The position numbers were made by a program, and so were the translations under genes. From positions 3,128,000 through 3,191,999 of the forward strand of contig VZSE01006029.1 of NCBI GenBank assembly GCA_013398275.1: DNA of 64,000 nucleotides, read 5' to 3'. The DNA comes from Promerops cafer (Eukaryota > Chordata > Aves > Passeriformes > Nectariniidae). Shown piece after piece: positions 1 through 12,300 of this stretch. The notes beneath the pieces were generated by a model. The model saw only the letters and a program-made list of their open reading frames with translations. It did no database searches and was not told the DNA's origin. Within the stretch, counting starts at the first letter, position 1, and the number at the start of each line of letters is the position of its first letter.

Positions 1-3000
1 GGACCTTCACAAACAGAAACACAGCAAACATTTTTCCATCCAGGCAGTAGTATTGCAGATACAAAAAGGCCTTGGTGTCTAACTCACGATTTTCTCAAAA
101 TGATTGATGGAGATGAGGTGGGAACAAAGAAAAGAAAAAAAGAAAAGTACCACCATAATGCATATGTTTTGTAGGACTATCAAGGTCCAGAACACTTTGC
201 TTAATCCTAGGCTCATAGAACCACTCTACACTAGACAAGAAACAAAAAGCCATTCCTGTATTCTGACAGTATTTGAAATATAAGCCAGGTCTGAGACACC
301 AACATTTAGGACAGCAAAAGCTCCAACAACAACACAGTTTGACAAAATGACACATAGCTACCACAAACAACAGTATGCCTGTCTTCAAAGAATGGTGATG
401 TTTTAAACAATCCCTAAGGCACAGTCCAGTATCTGAGCCTCTAACCATGCACAGGCAGGATAAGTAATAAACTCCCAATTCCCCCATTACTCCATCTCCC
501 AAACCTGGCTAGGCTGGTAAAGATGCTGATGTGGTTATCTGTCTCACACCAGACCAGGTCACCAACATTTCAGGCTCACCAGTTTATTGGGGGGAGCCAT
601 CATGCATTCTGACAACATTCTGACCACCAGTGAGAGACCAACAGTAACTGAGTACAACTTCTACAATGGGATGAAAAGAACAGATTCCACCATTAGCAAG
701 AAGGTCCTACAGCAACAAATGGCAGGTTTCTCCCTCTTTGCTGCAGATATTAACATGCAGAAGTATTATCTGGTACAGAAAAGAGTCTGTGAAAGAAATG
801 GGACTACCTGGGATGACTCCATTTCCAAGAGGTGAATACACATTTCTCACTCTGCCCAATGAGGCAGAGCACAGCTTGATACACACTTCATAAATTACAT
901 TTATGAACTACATTACAGGCAGTAATAAACATACATATTTACAGTAATGTATGTGCACACACATAACTATTATTCCTGACTATTCCTAGCTAGAAAGAAT
1001 ATTGTTAAAGATTAATTCAACCTAAAACCAGAACTGCATACATTGCAAATTTTCTAACATGTTTGTAGACAAGGAGATTTGATGCAATTCAGGGAAATGT
1101 TTTTAACATTTCTTGTAAACGAACCAACCATCTTGCACTGGTTCGCTGCTCCCTCTTGAGGCAGAAGTACAAAAGTTCACTTCTCTTAGACCTAATCTCC
1201 GTTGATTTAAGGGAACTCAAAGAATACCATTTCTCTCTACAAGACCAACTCTACACAGACGTGGCCATGCCTGCAGAAGTAGTAGGTGCTGTTTTTGCAA
1301 TAGAATCACGTGGAACAAGGCTGGATATCTTGTCCACCAATAAAGCAATGAACACTGAGTCCTCTGACACAGCTAGGTCAAGGTCAGCTACCACCCTCCT
1401 GCTTTTGCTCCAGCAGCAGGATCCCTATATCCCTATTTTATGTTTGCTATCTAACAGTGATCTCATAGCTATCCTTCATAAAAATTATGTATTTTCCACT
1501 AAATTTGAACCACCTTAATTAATGGTTAAACAGTATTTTTATTGCAAAGTTTCTTCTAACTGCTGGGCTTTTATTATTTTTTTTAATTTTGCTGGAGATT
1601 CATAGCCCTGGAAGTGTAGTGGCAGTAAATCTAGAAACTTCATTCTTACATACAGTGGGAGATTTTGGTAGTCAAACCCATAACAGTCTTCTGTGGACCA
1701 GAGTATTCACCAAGGTCAGGTTTGGAACAGTCATGTTTGACAAACCTTTGTCCACACAGGATGAAAACACTTCCTTGAACAGTGGGTTTGATTAACATTC
1801 TCTTTCCCCCTCTCAGATCATCAACCCTTTTCTTTTTGTTCTTATACTGACACTATTTCTAAAGAAGGGCATAAGGAGCAGATTTCCCTTCCTGAGAGTA
1901 GCCCATAGCCTGGAACACTGAACCCAGGACCCCAGCCATGAACTTTTAACAGCTGAGCCACTTTTCTGAGCAACAGTTGTTACTCTGCAGCCATCTGTGT
2001 TAAGCCAAACCCATGGATGTAGTCAACATCATTCAGAGCCAACTGCACCAAGACCTAGAGAGGTCAGGACACCTGGCCCAATCACCCAGAAGAGCTCAGC
2101 TCTTCTGTAGTAAAAGGTGCAGGCCTGTGGGGAGTACTCCTGGATGCTTTTGTGGAAACACAAGCGAAATGTAGATGCCTTTGGCCATTTAAAAAGCCAG
2201 TAAAAAGTGCTCATGAGTAGAGCAGAAAACTCTCTAAGGTCACTCTTCATCATGGGAATGAAATATTTGATAAAATGCAGTGTTAAGGCATTGTAATTAG
2301 AGAAACTCTACCTAAAATTAAGCTCTCTGTTCAAAGATTCATAAGCCACTTTGACATTTCACCAGCCTGAAATGCAAAAAGGAATTGAATCATCACCTGC
2401 CAAAGCAATGGTCCTGTGCACAGCATGGGCTGAGTCTGCTAATACTCAGGCCATGTGAATTTCAGCTTATTTCTCAAGCCAGCTGTTTGCCACCAAGAAT
2501 TCCACAAGCCACCATGTGGAATTCTACGTGAGACACAGTTTTTGGAAAAGCAGGAAAAAGTCCTGGAAAGTCCTGTGGCATCTTGCAGGTGAGAACTGCT
2601 CCCTTCTTTGCAAAAAGCTACAAGACATAATTAACATAGAAAATACACAGAGGAAACTAAACCAGGCACTCAGGGGAATTGTTAGTCATGTAACTGCTTA
2701 GAAAAAAAAACTTCCACCAAAAATCTCTAATACCAAAAAACCCCACACCAGTGCCACAAATTCTGTGTTTATCACGAAGCACTTCAATGCAAGTGGCCTA
2801 TATGGAGTCACACACCTGTGTGAACACCAACAGCACCACCCTTGGTGGCATGATATTTGTGTCTGAGCTACTCATCAGTGAGAGCAGTCACTGCAGGCTG
2901 TTAAATTTCCTGCAACTCCTTCATAAACTGACAGCCACGAAGTCTGGGACTCACCAACTTATCAGACAGTGAGAGCTGGTTAAAATAGATTGGGTTCTGA

Positions 3001-3299
3001 TATTTTTATAATGATGTATGAGCCTGGCAATTGGCTTTGAAACTTTGACAAGAAACCCCATTCTGTTGCTTTAAGAAACAGTGTCAAAACCATGGGGATA
3101 ATCTTATACTCCCATTTCTAAATATACCAAAAGTACTGCAAACACAAAAATCACTTAACACAAGCGTCAAATTAAAAAACCCCAAATACCCCACAATCAG
3201 CTGAACAGACTTCAAAGTCTTATGTGTGTGCTTATAATACTTCTGTTTTAAGTCAGCTGAGCATTTTATTCACTACCAAGACCTCACCCAGTAACACAC
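1..3299 (-). other. TGS1: TGS1 last intron, incomplete
   Basis: This is AT-rich sequence downstream of the exon 12 donor. I looked on the minus strand for the conserved C-terminal tail of TGS1 and for a 3' UTR and found neither, so the intron runs past the left edge. Open frames at 95-502 (minus), 587-835 (plus) and 1156-1518 (plus) have no recognisable product and no exon signals. No repeat family is identified. Confidence 0.6.
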
Positions 3300-3378
3300 C
3301 TGGTTAATATCAGCATTCCGAGGCAGAAAATACACAATATTGTTGGTGATCTTCTTGGAGAGCCTGAAAATTTCAAAT
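3300..3378 (-). CDS. TGS1: TGS1 coding exon 12 (entered through an AC acceptor)
   Basis: This 79-nt exon encodes FEIFRLSKKITNNIVYFLPR and NADINQ, matching human. It starts right after TGGCTTCTAC, an AC acceptor. One base completes the Gly codon from exon 11. The donor is AACCAG|GTGTGT in phase 0. The next exon should encode the tail after ADI(N/D)Q, but 1-3299 contains nothing resembling it on the minus strand. Confidence 0.95.
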
Positions 3379-6300
3379 GTAGAAGCCAGTAAAGGAAAAA
3401 ACAAGAATGGCGAAGGGGAAGTTTCTTTATATTCATTCATTTTGAAAGTATGTCTCAATTTCAGCTGTTATGCAATTAAATTGTAGTTAATCTTCAGAGT
3501 GCATGAGTAGGATTCTCTTCTGAAATGCTATTTCACCATTAGTGCCCTAAAAGTAGAAAAAAAACCCCAACACTCACTTTTTATGAAAACTTAACTGAAC
3601 TACAGAGAAGTATTTGAGAAATTTGAATGTAGTTTGTAGCTAGTATATTTGGTTTACATTTGTTTTTTAATCCATTTTGTGGAATCTCTCACACATGCAC
3701 ACAAAGATTTTCTTACTGGTACAAATATGGCCACATTTTAGCAAAAAAAGGAAACAAATTAAGATTATTCTATGACAAAAGAAACCCCATAATTTATATA
3801 TGATGAAACTATTATGTTAATACCTTCCCAGATGAATGAGTGCTCAGTGTCACTGTTAATAAGCTAGTACTAAATTCTATATATTAATTAAAAGAGTTAA
3901 TATTTTGCTTGCATTCTTCTGTGATTTCCCAAGTCATAGGCAGGTGCTATGACTGAGAACAGTTTTAATAAGGTATTTTAAATAAGATATTCCCTTTATG
4001 AATCAATTAAAAAGTGGAATTAATTACAAGGTCATAGCTCACACAACTAGTTATTATCTATATATATATACATACCACATGGCTATTTGATTACTTTGGG
4101 GTATTTTAATAAAATAATTTAAAGGAGTTAAAACTGCTGAATTAATGTTTTAAGTTGAGAGCTACTCAACTCACCGATTGATTTTTTTTGCTTTCAGGAA
4201 AACCTCATCACTGTTTTTTTTTGGTAATAAAAAATAAAAACATTTAAATTTATGTGGGGAAGAGGACTAAACAAATGGTTTGCATCTGGAACTCCAGCTG
4301 CCAGCCATATCATCCACAGTCAGCCAGCTGGGCACGCAAACCCCACGGGAAGAGAGGGAGGAGAGGAAAGAAAGGCAGCACAAGGCGTAACTGGGAAAGG
4401 ATATCCATCTGGGCAGATCATGGTTTGGATGTCGAAGATTTCGGCAGAGGCGTAGTCGGGCCCGCCCCAGGGCGGGCTGAGGAACACGGCGTCGGCGCGC
4501 AGGCCGGCCGCCAGCGCCATGAAGTCGCCGCACAGGAAGTCGATGTGCTCGGCCACGCCGTACACCTCCGCGTTGTGCCGCGCCAGCCGCAGCTTCTCGG
4601 GATCGATGTCGATGGCGATCACTGCCCACGAGAGACGGCGAACACAGGGATTAAAGGGAACCGGGAATGCCGCCCGGCCAGCGGCAGCTCACCGCGGTCA
4701 GACACCTGCTGCTTGGCGGCCCCGCACCTCGGCTCGAGGAGCGGACACGGCACTTCTGCCTAAGAGAGGAAGTCCTTCTTGCCCCAGCTTTGGCAGGAGC
4801 CCGACAACTTCAATGATGTCCATTAGAAACTTACTCTTCTCCTTTGTTAAAGAGAAACACTTATCTGTGCCTGGCCACATAGTTTGGAAAATTGAGTTTA
4901 AAAAGTCCCAACCAACATAGCCCAAGAGAGATGGATGATACAAGAATAGTACATAATAACAGAAATTAAAATTTGGCCAGGAAATACGAAAAGCCAAGTG
5001 AGATGTATAGATTGGATCATAGCCTACCAAATTTAATGCAGTAGAAACTGCCATTTGTCTTGCTCAAACATTAGTCAGAAGAGTTAGATGAACTGGTATG
5101 AGTATCTAGCAGGAAATCTTTTTACAGGAAGTACTCTCAAGATTTCACTACAGTTTCATTAGCTGGCATTAGACTAACATGAAATTATCATCACTTTTCT
5201 GTACTTGGTTCTGCAGAATCTGCAGGTGATTCCATTCAGTGCCTTAAGTACTATTCAGATGGAACCTGTTTTTGAGTACACAGACTTCAAGTAACAGCTG
5301 GGAAAAGCAGCAGCTTTGACAGAAGTCCACTTTTACCAGTGATCTCCAGAGTATCTGACAGCCACACAAAAATAGCGTTGACTAGTACAACACAAACCCA
5401 ACTCTGACTTAAAATAGAAAAGCAGATTTATTGGTCCTTTTTGAAAACAGAGAGGTCATATTGCGAGTCTGGTGAAGTAAAACACCTGCTGTTGCTACAG
5501 AAGCACTGAGAAAGAAAATAAATCAACAGAGCACATACCCAAATAGTGTCAGGAAGAAGACTGGAGAAACAAAACTAATGCACTGTATACAACACCTACT
5601 CACCTCTTTTAGAGGTCAATGCAAACTGAATAGCGTTTCCTCCAACCCCGCAGAACGCATCCACTATGATGTCGCAGTTGAACGACTGACTGACGCGGAC
5701 AGCAATATGCTCAGCTATTTTCTCAGGAGTAACAGAAAACCAACCCTCTGCAGAGGAAGGGGAAGAAATGTATTTTCACCTCTTATTTCAAGGTCACCTA
5801 ATTTAAAAACAAACAAGCAAGCCCCACATAAAACTGAAGGTTTAGCATTAATCCCAAGAATTTTGGCTTAGTGCATTCCACCAGGAAATACCGGCTTTGA
5901 AGATGATAAACTCTGCTCGGTCGAGAGATTTGCTAAGCAAACAAAGTCTCACTGAAGCAAACTGACATGCCTCGGTCTCAGCACATGCTCTGTTGACCTT
6001 GGTGCTGAGGATTCTAGTTTAGCTAGGAGAAGTCCACGGGCACAGCTATGAAAAACTTTATACATCATGATTATGCTCTGTAGCAAAAAAAACCAGAAAT
6101 ATATTCTCCCTTATCCAACATTTTATTTTCTTCACCACAATGTCTGGTCTGCCAATTAATCTGCAAGTTTATGAGGGAAAGCATTAGAAATGGAAGGCTT
6201 ACAAACCCAACCAACAAAAAATGTCTCGTAATCCTAATTCCTCTTTTACCTATTAATTTATGCTTTGAATTGGTTTGCAAGTAAACATGGAAAAAATTCA

Positions 6301-9300
6301 CTTTGCAAGTGACTGCTGCAAGTCAGAACAAAACAGAATGAAACTAGATCCATCAGCATACTTGGAAGTTTCACAAAATTATTTTCTAAAACATAGAAAT
6401 AGAAAAATATCACTGAGTTTCTGAATAAGTCGTGACAAAGTATAATTTGGGTCCAGCAAGATCTTCAGCAAATATAAGGACTAATGCTCCACACTAAAAG
6501 CACTTCTAAAGTCCAAGACTTCTACCTGCCTGCTGGCGGGGGGTGGAAGGAATTTATCCATGGGTGCAAACACACATGCAGTAGTGTTCCTCCTTTAATA
6601 AAATTAGTAATAAACTGCAAGAAGGACCACAGATTTGGATTCATCCTTGGATATGCCACCAAGCCAGCACACTTAGTATTGAACACACCTCTGTCTAGTT
6701 TAACTCCCTCATCAAACCGAGAGAAGAGCCGGTAGCGTTGTGCCCAGTACTTGACGAGCTCTGGATCAGCAGCAATCTCAGGAGGTATAGCTCTCAGTGC
6801 ATTTTTATTCCTCCTCCTTCTTTTCGTCTCCTTCTTCTTTGCAGTAATTTTTTCATCTCCAGCTGGAAGACACTGCAAAAGTTAACAGTCACTGTTCTTG
6901 TAGGCTAGGGAATGTAATTGGTAGGTGAGTGTTAAGATTTAAAAACACTGCTAAATATTCTTTATTACTGTTCGCTAGATTATGAAGATTAGAGACTTTA
7001 AATTAAAAAATAGCATCCTGTATTTCAAGGGATTAGTCACGGTCCTAAAAACTGTCACTGTTCACCCATTATTTAAGAGCCTTAATCTTGCACTGGAGAC
7101 AATAACCTCTAGAGACCCAATTTAATGCCCTTTTATCAGTTATGAATAAAAACCAATCTAGACAGTAGGAATCAGTTTTACAGTAGGAATCTAACATAAC
7201 TAAACTACTGTAGGAAGGATTAAATTATATACAAAAACCTGAATAATCCTGCTTTCCTTTGTTTCATGTTAAATAAAAAAGCTCATAATACTGATTTTTT
7301 TAAACCCTAGAAACTAATTTTAACACATGTTCCCCAGAGCTCAGCAATATGCTTTTGAACCCAGAACGTGATGGTCTGTGCAGCTACCTGAGGTTTAATC
7401 ACCCTCATCCTTGCAGAGGGAAAAAAAGGCATGAATTGCAAACCTATGAGACCATGTAGAGGATAAACAATGACTGTTCATCTATAAAGAAATACTGTTG
7501 CCATTAAAGACAAGACCTGGGATTCTGGCATTCCAGAAATAAGCTAATTTCAGTAGCACAGCTCTCAATTGCTTTTGTTACCCCTTAGACCTAATGAGTG
7601 TCATTGAATGAAGAAAATAAATAAGTAGTGCGTGGCACAGTAACTTGAGAAGGCAGTATTAAGTCCACTGCCAATTCACTTCACCAGTTTGCAGGAAGCT
7701 GATTTACCTTGGCTGACGCCCTCCGTCTCTGGCTGGAGATAATCAGGAATATCCAGAGGGACAAGCTGCCGCTCAGGCCTCCCTGTCCCCTGCTCATCGG
7801 AGCCGCTCGCTGCGGCGTCCTGCGCGTCCCCCTCAAGCTCACTCCCCCCAGGTTCAGTGCAGGCTGTGCGGGAAGACGGTGGCTCCTGGGTTTCAGCGCC
7901 CAGCGTCGCACTCCGTGTGGCGGAAACGCCGTCCCCACCCTCTGAGTCGCTGCTGCTCGCAGACGCTGCCTCTGCTTTACCCTGAGGGGTGCCTGGCTGG
8001 GACGCGTCCTCCTCCTCAGGTTTACTAACCTGCTTCAGGAACATTTCCACCTGCAATTGTCAAGTACCACAGATGATCAGATGATGATCTGTTATCCAGA
8101 GCACAGCTTAAAAGCCTTACAGCTCAAAAGCACCTGCACTGCGGGCACTCTCTACTGTGTGTATTTTGAAAAGAGTAAAATATCCAGAATCAGAACATTC
8201 AAGTAGTCCTTAATCATGCTTCCTTTTAAAAATATTTGGAAACAAGCTGCCTTTGGGAACTAGATGCCAGCTACCTTCACAAGAGAAACAAAAAACCAAC
8301 CAACCACATAAAGATCAACAGATAAATACAGTAAATAATTCTCACGTAGTATCTAAATAGTCACACTTGCCACAGCCCAGGTGAACAAGTCTACTACTTC
8401 ACAACTATCTTTCTCTAAGCTGAATTCAGAGATGTACTCTGCATCTCAGGGAAGAGTTTTTTAGCATAAACAGTCAAAATTACCTTCACACATTAGTTGC
8501 CTCATCTTCAAGATGTACCAAATGGTGCAGGTGGTAAAGGATTCTGCTGCACAGCAGAGAGCTCGACATAAGCTCCTAACCAACGCACAGACACCACTCC
8601 AAACTCCTCAAAGGCACATGCAGATGCTCCATTTTACATTATTGTTGCTCTGAGTGGCTCTAGACCTGGAGCAGTTCCTTACCTGGAAGTCTGAGGAAAT
8701 TCATAACTTTTTTTCCCTTCACATAATTAAAGTTGCCCTCAAACTATATTGGCTCCAAGTACAAAATCAAAAATGAATCAGAAATTATAGCAATGTGACT
8801 GGAGTTCAATAAAACATGTATGAACACCACCAGAAAACAGTGCTTTGCACTTGGGTTTTGGGGAATGCCAAGCATCCCAGAAGGTGACATAACATTAAAA
8901 TCTGCCCCCTCAGATTTTCAGAAAGACTTAACTAAGTAAAACTTCCAGTGAACAAATGTTTCCACTTCTTAGCAACTTCTGAGTTTAAAAAAAAAAAGCA
9001 TAAAGTTATAGATGAAAATAAATGCAGGTAGAGGTAAAGGCAGAACCCTTTCGAAATTACTAAAAACATGGAGTTACATGAAATACACTCATCTACACAA
9101 AGATTTTCTATTACTGCTGAAATGCCAGCATTAACAACTGGCCTCACATGCAATTCACAATCAAAGACACTTTTAGTAACAACAGAAACCCACACACACC
9201 TCTAAAGCTATGTGCACCCAGATGTTAGGAATGACTTTCACATAACTTGGCCATTTAAGCTCACATTCCTCTTGACAGGGTCCACCAATGCCTTTCCATA

Positions 9301-12300
9301 GCCATCCTAATCCAAATACTCTTCACATTGGTGGGAGGCAGGGAGGAGGGGGAGAAAACAAAAACAAACAAACAAACAAAAAAAAAAAAGAAGAGTGGAC
9401 TGACATTTAAAAATGCCATCTACTCTGGGCAATTAAATTTTTTTTCCATTTTCATAATACAACAACAGTTAAGGCAGCAGATAAATCTATGAATTACAAC
9501 AGTGTTAACAATTAAACATACCTTCTTCAAAGTTTTGCTTTTTTTGCATGTCATTTCAGATTCCTCTGTAAAGAAGATGTGTGTGTTTTTGCTCTTCCTT
9601 GGTTTACGCATATCCAAAAATTTGGACTTGAGTTTCGCTTTTTTCTCCAAGTACTGCACACTTCGGTGGGTGAAATCTGGAATTCCACCATACCTGAAAA
9701 TAGACAGATAGATAGATAGATAGATGCATACATACATAAGGACTTAGTTGGTTAATTTCCAGTTTAGAAGCTTTAACATGACTGTTGATGTCTATAAAAA
9801 AATCATTTAGACTTAAGTATTTTAAATGGAGCAGTAAAAAAATACATCACTGGGTGTAGCTGCAAAACAACGTACCTTCATGACAATTTTAAAAATTTTT
9901 ATTTAAAAATGTTTAACCTGGTTAGTTTTGTATTTTTTTTCTAGTAGTTGTATAACTTTAGATGAAAACAATTTCCCAGGCCAGCCTGAAGAATAGGAAA
10001 TTAAAAAAAATCTTGATTAGCAGCATAAAAGATCTTTTTGGTGGCTGTCGAGAACTTCCAAAACAGCTACTTTCACCTTCTGGCAAATGCAATTAAAAAA
10101 ACCCAACTAACTGAAAAAAATTTCACTTGCCAACCCCTGGCAACATTTCACTAGTATGGCAGCATTTCACTAGTATAAAGGAATTTCATTCCAATATGAA
10201 AGTTAAAAATCATGATCTCAGCTCACAGGACTCCAAACTGAGAGGACCATTCATTGTCAGTGCCTTCAAGCTCTAATTTAAGTAGCTGACCAGCCACATA
10301 ACATTTATACAACTGGAAGTACCTTACATGTTACACTAAGATGTAACACGTAAGATACTTTTAATTGTATAAATGATTCCCAGAGACTAACTCTGGGAAT
10401 CAGCTTCAGAAGTTTAACAAAAAGGAAATTGAGATGAATGGTCTATTTCCATAATAACAAGAGAGCTGAGTTGCTATGAAAAGCCCCACAGTTCCTCCTA
10501 AGTAATTACTTTTGTCCTGTGCCACACTTGAAACCCAACACAGAGCAGGTTTCCTCAGGATCTTCCACTGGGTTCTCATCCACGTCTAGCTCATGGCTAG
10601 AAAAAACCACAGATAACGAAGTTACTTACTGTGAAGAAATCAATCATTTTACAGCTATACCACTAAAATCTTGCATAATGAAAACATTTAAATGTGGGCT
10701 TCAAGTAAGTTCCTCCACACACTGCTGAAACCAAACCAAGCAAATAACACCACTCTATTCTTGTGCACCAATTTTTGGGTTGGTTTGGCTTTTTTACCCA
10801 ATTGTATGGACAAATGCCCTTCTACTGGGGTTATAATATTCCAACTATTCTGAATGATCTCTTAAAACAGTTAGTGGCAAGCCCTACATGATGAAGACAG
10901 TGTTTGCTCACCCTATCTCCAAATTACATTCATCATCTATCACGTTATCTATATTATTATCTATTATTAATGCTGCGGCAACAGCAAAATTCTAGAATGA
11001 AACCACAGCTACATGATTAGCAGGTAACAATTCCACCCACTCCTTCACATTTGAGTCTGCAAATTTATTAGAGAGGAAGAGCCATCTCACCATCTTGGAG
11101 ACAATATATTTTTAGAGAAGAAAGGAAAAAAAAACCTGTGACAAGGCAGATACTGCCTGTTTTATGACAGCCATAGCTCTGAGCATTTTACTGGCAGCAT
11201 TCGATTCAGTTAAACAATACAGATTATTTACTGCTGTTCTGGTATTGTCTATACTAATTAGACCTAAATAAGCAAGCTGCCCTATGCAATTTAACAATCT
11301 CGTATACTTCAGTGGCACAAGAATAGTACCATCACCTTGTACAGTCATCAAGGCCATACATTGTTTTCATAAAGCATCAGAAGAGAGGAAATATCCACTG
11401 CTTGTTGTGAGGCAAAGCAATAAGCAGTGATGGAAGACTATGTGGCTTTGTACTGACATTTTAACTCATATCCTCAATCAAAGGTATAGTTAGTATAAAT
11501 CAGAAGGCTCCTGGACCTGGACTTCGTGAGAAAAAACTCCTGTAAATTTCATGACTTGCCTTCTCTTGACTTTGACACGTCTGTATTCAGGAGGCTCTTC
11601 GTTCTCATCTTCATCTTGGTCATGAAGCAGCAATTGCTTTTCTTCATTTGAATTCGAGCTACATGACTCCTGCACACCTAAAAAAAGATACATCACATTT
11701 TCCTTCTGCATAAATCAATCCCTTATCTTCCTGTCCCCAAAGTACCCCCGAAGCTACAGCTAGTTAGTGTGCCAAACACATATCTTTACTTGTCTTTGAG
11801 GGACAACATACTAATAAAGCTTCCAGTATTACCCTGTAGTGTTCACAATCTTATGAAGGACCAACTTCAAATTATCTCATCTCTCCAAGAAAAATAAAAT
11901 GCCTACAAGATATAAAATTTGAAACAGTTTGTCCTTGTGTGTAAAATTTGGTTTCCATCTCATTAGCTATGCAAAGATATTCACACAGATTTAGTAAGGG
12001 AAGATTTAAACAGTCCTCTCATTTCTTTTTCAAAAGGAGATCTTTTCAACTCTCCCATTCCAGCTCTACTGTAGGATCAAGCTGGGACCACATCTGCTTC
12101 TTCCTCTCTTAGGAAGTCACTAGCAGCAGACTGGAGTCTCAGCTGCAATATCAAGACTAAGATAAATAATTAAATATGCACTAACAGTGATCTCTCACCA
12201 GTTTCTGTAGTACATTTTCTGTTAAAACCACTTCTGGCTGAAGAACACATTCAATTTACAGGTTAGAGATGAGAAATCACCCAAAGAAGCAGAGGGAAGA

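Noticed and set aside
587..835. 82-codon plus frame starting MGGAIMHSDNILTTSERPTV
   Set aside because: It reads fairly protein-like, but there is no recognised family, no splice signals tying it to a gene, and it lies in a TGS1 intron on the other strand.
8520..8600. tRNA- or SINE-like text (GGTGCAGGTGGTAAAGGATT followed by GAGAGCTCGACA)
   Set aside because: The A-box and B-box resemblance is weak and I cannot fold a cloverleaf or find an acceptor stem.
11550..11560. CAA|GTCATG as a normal GT donor for TGS1 exon 5
   Set aside because: It is out of phase with exon 6 and a poor donor. The GC donor restores the conserved reading frame.
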